Positions 1 through 5,935 of a stretch of 12,194 nucleotides of DNA are shown here, piece after piece. Both the position numbers and the translations under genes were made by a program. Each line of letters begins with the position of its first letter. Position 1 is the first letter of the stretch. The DNA comes from an uncultured Coriobacteriales bacterium. GTDB taxonomy: Bacteria > Actinomycetota > Coriobacteriia > Coriobacteriales > UMGS124. Where the stretch lies: assembly GCA_934654475.1 (NCBI GenBank), contig CAKUFZ010000039.1, positions 1 to 12,194 on the forward strand, in the 5' to 3' direction. The notes below the pieces were generated by a model. It was not told the DNA's origin and searched no databases. It saw nothing but the letters and a program-made list of their open reading frames with translations.

Positions 1-67
1 CGGCTGCGACAGCGGCCGTGGCAACGCCTGCTGCCTGAACAAATGAACGACGCGTGATGGTGCTCAT
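1..67 (-). CDS. N-terminus of a Tat-exported protein (partial)
   Basis: Only the first 22 codons are inside the window; the gene continues past the left edge. The start is ATG at 67, preceded on the minus strand by a purine-rich AAGGGGAAGGG with about 6 nt spacing, which supports the start. The peptide begins MSTITRRSFVQAAGVATAAV, a twin-arginine signal: T-R-R-S-F-V followed by an Ala/Val-rich hydrophobic stretch. Proteins with such leaders fold around a cofactor before export, and in this group of bacteria they are often flavin or molybdenum reductases. The actual product cannot be told from this fragment. It is divergent from the tetR-type gene at 219-857 and shares its operator region, so it is a likely regulatory target. 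Confidence 0.72.
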   Translation of the reverse strand, partial: MSTITRRSFVQAAGVATAAVAA

Positions 68-138
68 CGGGTTCCCTTCCCCTTGGTTTGGTTGGCGCTC
101 CGCAGTTCACGCCATGTGGGGCGAACGTGCGGGGCAGT

Positions 139-187
139 AAGTCCGTACACTGTACGAACCTTGTGGCACTGTACACTGTACGGACTT
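139..187. promoter_or_regulatory. Double operator between divergent Tat-protein gene and tetR
   Basis: The 12-base box GTACACTGTACG occurs twice, at 145-156 and 171-182, with 26 bp between equivalent bases. Each copy is itself near-palindromic (GTACA-C-TGTAC). The outer ends also form an 11-bp perfect inverted repeat: AAGTCCGTACA at 139-149 and TGTACGGACTT at 177-187. A possible -10 for tetR, TAGAAT, lies at 187-192, just at the edge of the second box. TetR-family dimers commonly bind palindromes overlapping their own promoter and that of a divergent gene; that this TetR binds here is inference. Confidence 0.7.
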
Positions 188-218
188 AGAATTCAAGCAT
201 GGTGTAGGGAGGTTTCCC

Positions 219-857
219 ATGTCGAAGAAACCCGGGTTCGCTCCCGGTCTCGATCGCGACGAGATTCTTGCACATGCCCTCGAGATGGCCGACGAGTGCG
301 GCATCGAGGCTGTGAGCATGCGCAAGCTTGCCGCCGCCGTGGGTTGCGCCCCCATGACGCTTTACACGTATTTCGACGGTATCCAGGAGATTCGCGCCGG
401 CGTGGTGACCTTGGCGTTTCGCGAGGTAGACGCAGATCCCGTGCCGGGGGAGCGCTGGGACGACACGATGCGTCGCACAATGGGGTCAATCCGCGCGATG
501 TACCTGCGCCATAGCCATGCCGACCTCTTCAAGGTGGAGATGGGTGGCTACGCCGGGCCCCTTGTCGAGCACACGGCGCGTATTTACGCCCTTCACGAGG
601 CCCAAGGCATTCCTGCTCCCATTCTCAAGCGCGCCTGGTGCGTTATCGACGCCTTCCTCGGCGGTTTCATTCCGGCGGAGCTTACCGAGCTCAACGCGAA
701 TCCCGAGCATCCCGATCCCGAGGGGTGCACGTGGATGGAGACGGCCGAGGCGGCCTACACCGAGGAGTCGTTTGCCAGTGGTGTGGAAATCATCATCGCA
801 GGTATTCGCGCTATTGCCGCCTCTGACCCCTGCGATTGGGCAACCCCGCAGGCATAA
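219..857 (+). CDS. TetR/AcrR-family transcriptional regulator
   Basis: The 212-residue protein has the usual TetR size. An N-terminal helix-turn-helix spans roughly residues 13-57: the segment SMRKLAAAVGCAPMTLYTYF has the typical 'LA...GV...LY.YF' pattern of the recognition helix. The rest (about 60-212) is the ligand and dimer domain, which gives no clue to the ligand. The ATG at 219 is supported by AGGGAGGT at 206-213. The protein probably represses itself and the divergent Tat-exported gene through the twin boxes at 145-182. This arrangement would fit a substrate-inducible reductase or an exported enzyme, but the inducer is unknown. A hairpin terminator follows at 893-936. The family assignment is sure; the function beyond that is inference. 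Confidence 0.9.
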   Translation: MSKKPGFAPGLDRDEILAHALEMADECGIEAVSMRKLAAAVGCAPMTLYTYFDGIQEIRAGVVTLAFREVDADPVPGERWDDTMRRTMGSIRAMYLRHSHADLFKVEMGGYAGPLVEHTARIYALHEAQGIPAPILKRAWCVIDAFLGGFIPAELTELNANPEHPDPEGCTWMETAEAAYTEESFASGVEIIIAGIRAIAASDPCDWATPQA

Positions 858-892
858 GGCGGCACACTTCCTGCTTGAGCCCAAACGCGCGT

Positions 893-936
893 AGGGCCCC
901 CGACCCCAGGATTATTCATCCAGGTTCGGGGGCCCT
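893..936. terminator. Rho-independent-like terminator after tetR
   Basis: A perfect 11-bp stem, AGGGCCCCCGA (893-903) with TCGGGGGCCCT (926-936), encloses a 22-nt loop that can pair further (CCAGG/CCTGG-type bases). The T tract is weak on both sides. Its position mirrors the hairpin at 3987-4030 that follows the intact ABC gene: both end about 31-33 bp from an identical stop codon of the ABC tail. It may therefore originally have served the ABC scar as well as tetR. Confidence 0.65.
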
Positions 937-968
937 TCGTCATCTGCGACTTGGCGCGTTTTCTGTCC

Positions 969-1093
969 TTACGCCGCCTCGTCGAACTGGGAGTTGTAGA
1001 GCTCGGCGTAGTAGCCGCCACGGGCGAGCAGCTCGGCGCGCGTGCCCTTCTCCACGACGTCGCCGTCGCGCACGGCAGGTACCTGGGCGTTTG
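969..1093 (-). pseudogene. Scar of an ABC exporter gene: C-terminal tail with NBD deleted
   Basis: This stretch repeats two separate parts of the intact ABC gene at 4061-5935. Bases 969-1072 match 4061-4164 with 4 mismatches, and 1073-1093 match 4801-4821 with 1 mismatch. The join falls in the 11-mer GCCGTCGCGCA (1062-1072), which occurs in the intact gene at both 4154-4164 and 4790-4800. Exactly 636 bp (212 codons) are therefore missing and the frame is kept. Read on the minus strand, the linker AQVPAVRDG runs directly into DVVEKGTRAELLARGGYYAE and ends at the same stop. The whole nucleotide-binding core (Walker A, signature, Walker B, H-loop) is gone. Homology stops at about 1093 and no start codon or ribosome site was found. 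The high identity points to a recent duplicate of this gene or a close paralogue. Confidence 0.85.
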
Positions 1094-1153
1094 TGGCCGG
1101 GAGCTACTCGTTCATTGCTTTCCTAGACTGCCAGAGCTTCAGAAAAAAGGAAA

Positions 1154-1235
1154 TAGCGGAAGTTAAATCGATTTCGCTTCCGCTAATGTAAGATAGCGGA
1201 AGCGAAAACTGATATCGAGATATCGCAATATCGTA
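1154..1235. promoter_or_regulatory. Repeat-rich leader of fic: three TAGCGGAAG sites and a triple 8-bp repeat
   Basis: Three copies of one motif are seen: TAGCGGAAG at 1154-1162, its reverse complement TTTCGCTTCCGCTA at 1172-1185, and TAGCGGAAGCGAAA at 1194-1207. Copies two and three agree over 14 bases. The first two form an inverted repeat, as do the second and third. Directly downstream are three head-to-tail 8-mers starting with ATATCG (1212, 1220, 1228). The stretch is clearly richer in A/T than its surroundings. No confident -35/-10 pair was found; TAAGAT at 1189-1194, lying between sites two and three, is a possible -10. The Fic protein's own winged-helix domain is a plausible binder, by inference. 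Confidence 0.65.
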
Positions 1236-1262
1236 GCGTGGATACCATAGGAGGGCAGGTAG

Positions 1263-2507
1263 GTGAACGAGAACGAGACGGTGGGGCAGCATGTCAATGA
1301 GTCCCATGAGGCACCATGGCCAGTTGTGGGCTATGAGACGCTTCCGTGGCACCGGGACCCAGATGAGCTCGTCGGTGTCTCCAAGACTCAACGGCGCAAG
1401 ATTCTGTCCACCTACGAAGCTGCCGTGCCAGCCCGAATCGCAAACCTGGACGTCTTGTTGCCGATGGGGTTATGCAACCGGATGGCCGAGCTGTCCGCTT
1501 CGTTGGCGCGCTTTGACGCCCAGCAGGCAGCTCGTGGGTACGACCTGCCTTCCTTGCTGCTGCGTAGCGAATCGGCGGCCAGTTCGCAGATCGAGAACCT
1601 GACTTCGAGCGTGCGCAACGTCGCGCTTGCCGAACTTTCAGACACCGCGCCAGCCAACGCCAAAGTGATCGTCGGCAACATCGCTGCCATGCGATGCGCT
1701 TTGAGGCTTGAGGACGACCTGTCTGTCGAGGGGATTCGCTCCATTCATCGCGAGCTTATCAACCGCGGCGGCGAGTCGTTCGGAGGCGAGGTTCGCGACG
1801 AGCAGGTCTGGGTTGGGGGCACGGCCTATAGCCCGCACGGGGCACTTTTCGTGCCGCCTGCGGCCGAGCGGGTCATGGGGTGTCTCGAGGACATCGTGGC
1901 GTTTTCGCGACGCGATGACATCAATCCTATTGCCAAGGCAGCCCTGACCCATGCCCAATTCGAGACCGTCCACCCCTTCATAGACGGCAACGGCCGGACG
2001 GGTCGTACCATCCTGCACAAGATGCTTCGGCGCGATGGCGTGTTGGAACATGCGACGCTCCCTGTCTCAGCTGGTCTTTTGCATAATATTCAGTCGTATA
2101 TGGCCGCGATAAGGAAGTATCAGGAGGGCAACCCCATCCCAATTGTCGCCCAGCTTGTCGAGGCACTTGAGTTGGCAGCCGCTCTGGGTGATATCGTGGC
2201 GAGGCGTTTAGATGCGATTGTGGATGAATGGCGAACTCGGATAGACGAGCGCGCGGGGTCGGCGATTCATCGTCTGCCTGACGTTTTAGTAGAACAGCCT
2301 GTCGTCGATTCTGCGTATGTCGCTCAGAGCCTTTGCGTCTCGCGACGCTCTGCAACCTCGATTATCGAAAAGGCGTGCGTTTACGGCATCCTCCGCCCAG
2401 TGGGCGGCAGGCTTCGTGGCGGCTTCTATCAGGCCGATGAGTTTCTGGAAGTGCTCGAGGAGATAGCCGACATGCATGGTATTCGCCGGGTGCTCGCTGG
2501 TAAGTAG
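1263..2507 (+). CDS. Fic-family protein AMP-transferase with C-terminal winged helix
   Basis: The 414-residue protein carries the catalytic Fic loop HPFIDGNGRTGR at residues 237-248, which matches HxFx(D/E)GNGRxxR in full. Fic enzymes transfer AMP (sometimes other nucleotide groups) from ATP to a hydroxyl side chain of a target protein. Upstream, SSQIEN (107-112) fits the (S/T)xxxE(G/N) inhibitory-helix motif, so this should be a self-inhibited Fic with its lock in the same chain (class II). Residues about 343-392 look like a winged helix-turn-helix, suggesting DNA binding or autoregulation. Start is GTG at 1263, with AGGAGGG at 1249-1255 and 7 nt spacing. Codons such as ATA and AGG occur next to each other near 2108, unlike the neighbours, which hints at transfer. 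No antitoxin-like partner gene was found beside it. The target protein is unknown. Confidence 0.93.
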   Translation: MNENETVGQHVNESHEAPWPVVGYETLPWHRDPDELVGVSKTQRRKILSTYEAAVPARIANLDVLLPMGLCNRMAELSASLARFDAQQAARGYDLPSLLLRSESAASSQIENLTSSVRNVALAELSDTAPANAKVIVGNIAAMRCALRLEDDLSVEGIRSIHRELINRGGESFGGEVRDEQVWVGGTAYSPHGALFVPPAAERVMGCLEDIVAFSRRDDINPIAKAALTHAQFETVHPFIDGNGRTGRTILHKMLRRDGVLEHATLPVSAGLLHNIQSYMAAIRKYQEGNPIPIVAQLVEALELAAALGDIVARRLDAIVDEWRTRIDERAGSAIHRLPDVLVEQPVVDSAYVAQSLCVSRRSATSIIEKACVYGILRPVGGRLRGGFYQADEFLEVLEEIADMHGIRRVLAGK

Positions 2508-2668
2508 GGCAAGCGGCCAGACATTTTTTGGGTTGGCACATTAAAGGCTGAGCCGGTCGTTGCCATGGCCTTGCCTTGACGTTCAGGCAATCGGGACGGG
2601 GGACTTTTGACCCTCTACGCCGCTACCACGCGGGAGCGGCAGCCGATGATGAGGAGGCGCCTGACGGC

Positions 2669-2702
2669 CGGCGCGTCCCGGGGCAGCCGTCGGGACGCGC
2701 CG
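2669..2702. other. Perfect 12-bp GC hairpin, function unknown
   Basis: CGGCGCGTCCCG at 2669-2680 pairs perfectly with CGGGACGCGCCG at 2691-2702 around the 10-nt loop GGGCAGCCGT. It is followed by TTGTGTTGGTTG rather than a real T tract. It could be a weak terminator of fic, an RNA structure, or the trace of a lost element. Confidence 0.5.
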
Positions 2703-2747
2703 CCTTGTGTTGGTTGCGCGCCGCTCGATTCTTGCGACCAAACAAAG

Positions 2748-2786
2748 GCCGACCGCACGGGCATGGTGCTCGTGCGGTCGGCTTTT
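2748..2786. terminator. Bidirectional intrinsic terminator
   Basis: GCCGACCGCACG (2748-2759) pairs perfectly with CGTGCGGTCGGC (2771-2782), with an 11-nt loop. TTTT follows on the plus side and AAACAAAG precedes it, giving a T-rich tract for minus-strand transcripts too. It lies between the converging fic gene and flavoprotein remnant and would end transcripts from both sides. Confidence 0.85.
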
Positions 2787-2872
2787 GCGTTTGCATGGGC
2801 AGGCGGGGTTATGCGCCTACGTCTCGCGCCGGGTTAGTTTGCGTGTCCCAGGCTCGCCGAAGGCTGTCGGGT

Positions 2873-3793
2873 CTACTTCGCCGCGAGTGCCTTGCCGATC
2901 ATGCGGGCGAAGGTGACGGAACGGCCACAGCAGTTGCCGGTAGACATGTTCGGGTAGGTGTGCGCGTAGTACGAGCCCGAGTCGCAGCCGCCCACGTAGA
3001 GGTCCTCGATGGCGCTGCCGTCGGCGCGCACGGCCTGGAACTGCTCGTTGATAGTAATGCCGTCGAGCGTGCACAGCATGTAGCCCGAGGTGCGCACGCC
3101 GAAGAAGGGGGCGGTGCGGATGGCCGACAGACGGTGCTGGTCCTTGCCGAAGTCGGGGTCGACGCCGTTGTCATAGTTCTCATTCTGACGCTCGACGGTT
3201 TTTACGAGATTGTCGACCGGGATGCCGAGCTTCTCGGCCAGCTCCACGATGGTGTGGCCGGGCTGGGTGAGTGCGGCGTTGAGGATGTAGTCGTAGGGTG
3301 CAGCCTCGTTGGTGAAGCGCTCACCGTTCAGGTTCACCTTGAGCCAAGGGTTGGAACCCATCCAGAACAGCGATCCCTCGGTCTGCGAGCCGCCGAGCTC
3401 GTCGGGCTTCACGGCCACGCGGTCGAACACCATGGCGGTGTGGGCCTCGTCCATGTGGGCACCGGCCCATAGGCACGCCTTTATGCCGTCACCTGTGGTG
3501 CCGGGGATGGCGATGGACAGGGAGTACTTGTCCATGGTCTGGGGTTGCAGAGCCTGCAGCATGTCCAGGTTGTGGGCGTAGCCGCCGGTGCACACCACGA
3601 CGCCCTTGCTGGCGTTGATGCGCACATAGCCGTCGGGGCCTTGGCAGATGGCGCCCGTCACGGAGCCGTCCGCGTCCTGCATGAGCTCCACGAGCTCGGC
3701 GTTCCAGCGGAACTCGACGCCCTCTTTCTTGCCGTACTCGCCCAACACGTCCTTGCCGTTGACGACGTCGGTAGCGCCGGCAAACTCGGCGTC
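2873..3793 (-). pseudogene. Truncated FAD-dependent reductase (fumarate reductase/succinate dehydrogenase flavoprotein type)
   Basis: An open frame of 333 codons (to an ATG at 3874) contains family sequence from about residue 28 onward. Recognisable parts are ASKGVVVCTGGYAHN, PGTTGDGIKACLWAGA, NPWLKVNLNGERF and the C-terminal STGNCCGRSVTFARMIGKAL. These belong to the C-terminal two thirds of flavoprotein reductases that reduce unsaturated or other organic acceptors outside the membrane. The signal peptide and the N-terminal GxGxxG FAD-binding fold are missing. A second defect is likely: QPGHT is followed at once by IVELAEKLG, whereas the intact paralogue in this window has about 55 residues between the same motifs. 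The first 27 codons of the open frame are low-complexity P/A/T and are out-of-frame cytochrome DNA. No ribosome site is seen. It is almost certainly inactive, because the cofactor half is gone. Confidence 0.82.
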
Positions 3794-3794
3794 G

Positions 3795-3863
3795 GCCGGC
3801 GCGGTAGGTGTGGCAGTTGTCGCAGGCGGCGACGTTGCCGGGGAAGAAGTTGCCTGAGGCGTT
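3795..3863 (-). pseudogene. Stub of a c-type cytochrome with one CxxCH haem motif
   Basis: In a frame different from the adjacent flavoprotein remnant, the minus strand reads GNFFPGNVAACDNCHTYR. CDNCH at 3810-3824 is a haem c attachment motif. A TGA at 3864-3866 precedes it in frame and the reading dissolves into the flavoprotein sequence after about 3795. In known systems (for example Cgr1/Cgr2 of Eggerthella lenta, or flavocytochrome c3 of Shewanella), a multihaem cytochrome lies upstream of, or is fused to, such a flavoprotein. The same order here suggests a deletion that joined the two genes. The stretch is short, so the identification rests on one motif plus a protein-like context. Confidence 0.5.
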
Positions 3864-3986
3864 TCAACAGGCATCCGAGTCGTTGCTGCGGCCGATCTTT
3901 ACGTCTGGGAGGCTCCGGTGGCCTAGCTGCCGCTCCGCTCTGGCTGCCTGCCCCTTCGTGGTCGTCCTGCCATCCACCTGTGCGCA

Positions 3987-4030
3987 AAAAGCCCCCGGAT
4001 CCAGAGTTAAACCTGAATCCGGGGGCTTTT
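3987..4030. terminator. Strong bidirectional terminator after the ABC operon
   Basis: AAAAGCCCCCGGAT (3987-4000) pairs perfectly over 14 bp with ATCCGGGGGCTTTT (4017-4030). A 16-nt loop separates the arms, and AAAAA or TTTTGTTT flanks them. Read on the minus strand it ends the marR-ABC-ABC transcript 31 bp after the last stop codon. Confidence 0.92.
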
Positions 4031-4060
4031 GTTTGCACTGCGGTCTGACGGTCTCTGCTC

Positions 4061-5935
4061 TTACGCTGCCTCGTCGAACTGGGAGTTGTAGAGCTCGGCG
4101 TAGTAGCCGCCGCGGGCGAGCAGCTCTGCGTGCGTGCCCTTCTCCACGACGTCGCCGTCGCGCAGCACCAAGATGACGTCGGCGTTGCGGATGGTGGAGA
4201 GGCGGTGCGCGATGACGAAGCTCGTGCGGCAGCGCATGAGCTCGTCCATGGCGTGCTGGATGAGCTCCTCGGTGCGCGTGTCCACGTTCGAGGTGGCCTC
4301 GTCGAGGATGAGCGCGGGGCGGTCGGCCAGAACGGCGCGGGCGATGGTGATGAGCTGGCGCTGGCCCTGGGAGAGGTTCGTGCCCTCCTCGTTGATCACG
4401 AAGTCGTAGCCGCCGGCCAGGGTGCGGATGAAGTGGTCGCAGCGTGCGGCCTTCGCGGCGGCCTCGACTTCGGCGTCGGTCGCCTCGGGACGGCCGTAGC
4501 GGATGTTGTCGCGAATCGTGCCGTTGAAGAGCCACGTGTCCTGCAGCACCATGGCGAACTCGGCGCGAAGTTCCGTGCGGTTCCAGTCGCGCACGTCCAC
4601 GCCGTCTACAAGCAGCTTTCCTGCATCCACGTCGTAGAAGCGCTGGAGCAGCTTGATGAGCGTGGTCTTGCCTGCGCCCGTGGGGCCCACGATGGCCACG
4701 GTCTGGCCGGGCTCGGTGGTCAGCGAGAAGTCGTGGATGATGGGCTTGGCGGGGTCGTAGCCAAACCTGACGTGCTCGAACTGCACATGGCCGTCGCGCA
4801 CGGCGGGTACCTGGGCGTTTGCCGCCTCTTCTTCCTCAGGTGCGGCGAGGAACTCAAAGACGCGCTCGGTGGCCGCGGCCATGGACTGCATCGTGTTGCT
4901 CACGTTGGCCAGCTGCTGCACGGGCTGGGTGAAGTTGCGCACGTACTGGATGAAGCTTTGGATGTCGCCGGGGGTGGCGTTGCCGGTAAGCGCGAGCTGG
5001 GCGCCCACCACGACGACGGCCACGTAGCCGGCGTTGCCTACGAGCGACATGAGCGGCATCATGAGGCCCGAGAGGAACTGCGAGCGCCAGCCGGAGACAA
5101 AGAGGCGGTCGTTCTGCTCGTCGAACTCGGCCACGGCCTCCTCGGCGCGGTCGAAGACCTGAATGACGTTCTGACCTGCGAAATCTTCCTCGACGATGCC
5201 GTTCACAGAGCCCAGCACCTTTTGCTGCTCGCGGAAGTAGGGCTGCGAGAAGTGCATCATCACGCCCATGATCACGCCGGCGATGGGCAGCGTGATGACG
5301 ACGACGCCGGTGAGCGGCAGGCTGATGGAGAGCATCATCACGAGCACGCCCACAATCTGCGTGACGGAGGTGATGAGCTGGGTCACCGACTGGTTGAGGC
5401 TCTGGCCCAGCGTGTCGACGTCGTTGGTGATGCGGCTGAGCACGTCGCCCTTGCTGTGGCCGTTGAAGTAGCTCATCGGCACGACGGTGATCTTGTGCGC
5501 GATCTCCTTGCGCATGCGGTAGCAGATCTTCTGCGTGACGCCGGTCATGAGCCAGCCCTGCACGAGGTTGCATGCAGAGCTTGCCAGGTAGAGGCCCAAA
5601 AGCAGCAGCAGCATACGGCCGATCCAGTCAAAGTCGACAGATCCCGTGCCCGCGACCTTGGCCACGAGGCCCTCGTAGAGTTTGGTGGTGACCTCGCCCA
5701 AGACCTTGGGTCCCACAATGTTGAAGAGCACGGAGCACATGGCGAACGCGATGGCGAAGAACACCGCGATCTTGTGCTTGCCCACGTATCCCAGGAGCTT
5801 GCGCATGGTGCCCTTGAAGTCCTTGGGCTTCTCCACGACGCGGCCAGGTCCGTGGCCGTGGCCGCCTCCTCCCATGGGGCCGGGGCCGCCGGGGCGACGC
5901 TTGGGCGCGTCGGTCCTGCTCATATCGTGTGCCAT
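4061..5935 (-). CDS. ABC exporter half-transporter, canonical-site subunit
   Basis: This is a fused membrane-plus-ATPase subunit of 624 residues. A Gly/His/Pro-rich cytoplasmic N-terminus (GPMGGGGHGHGPG) is followed by six membrane segments between about residues 50 and 325. The ATPase domain is complete: Walker A GPTGAGKT 417-424, Q-loop Gln 465, signature LSQGQ 521-525, Walker B LILDE 542-546 with catalytic Glu, and H-loop His 577 (AHR). LSQGQ and an intact Glu/His are typical of the TM288/BmrD-like partner in heterodimeric drug or lipid exporters. ATG at 5935 is preferred: it overlaps the upstream TAA by one base (TAATG) and has AGGGAGG 9 nt before it. A TTG two codons earlier is also open but poorly placed. 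Last gene of the marR-ABC-ABC unit; substrate unknown. Confidence 0.92.
   Translation of the reverse strand: MAHDMSRTDAPKRRPGGPGPMGGGGHGHGPGRVVEKPKDFKGTMRKLLGYVGKHKIAVFFAIAFAMCSVLFNIVGPKVLGEVTTKLYEGLVAKVAGTGSVDFDWIGRMLLLLLGLYLASSACNLVQGWLMTGVTQKICYRMRKEIAHKITVVPMSYFNGHSKGDVLSRITNDVDTLGQSLNQSVTQLITSVTQIVGVLVMMLSISLPLTGVVVITLPIAGVIMGVMMHFSQPYFREQQKVLGSVNGIVEEDFAGQNVIQVFDRAEEAVAEFDEQNDRLFVSGWRSQFLSGLMMPLMSLVGNAGYVAVVVVGAQLALTGNATPGDIQSFIQYVRNFTQPVQQLANVSNTMQSMAAATERVFEFLAAPEEEEAANAQVPAVRDGHVQFEHVRFGYDPAKPIIHDFSLTTEPGQTVAIVGPTGAGKTTLIKLLQRFYDVDAGKLLVDGVDVRDWNRTELRAEFAMVLQDTWLFNGTIRDNIRYGRPEATDAEVEAAAKAARCDHFIRTLAGGYDFVINEEGTNLSQGQRQLITIARAVLADRPALILDEATSNVDTRTEELIQHAMDELMRCRTSFVIAHRLSTIRNADVILVLRDGDVVEKGTHAELLARGGYYAELYNSQFDEAA

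Larger units (their letters stand above)
2508..2872. other. 365-bp gene-free stretch between fic and flavoprotein remnant
   Basis: No convincing coding region lies here. A plus-strand open frame passes through it but has no ribosome site and continues antisense into the flavoprotein remnant. The recognisable contents are a GC-rich perfect hairpin at 2669-2702 and a strong terminator at 2748-2786. A T run (ACATTTTTTGG, about 2520-2530) follows the fic stop without a clear stem before it. I found no tRNA-like fold or recognisable gene remnant. Confidence 0.55.

Noticed and set aside
1141..1235. Possible CRISPR-like or tandem array upstream of fic
   Set aside because: The repeats are 6-14 bp, change orientation and lack regular spacers, so they fit operator sites rather than CRISPR.
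2576..3472. 298-codon plus-strand frame through the gene-free region into the flavoprotein remnant
   Set aside because: It crosses a strong terminator and becomes an antisense shadow of the flavoprotein sequence; no ribosome site.
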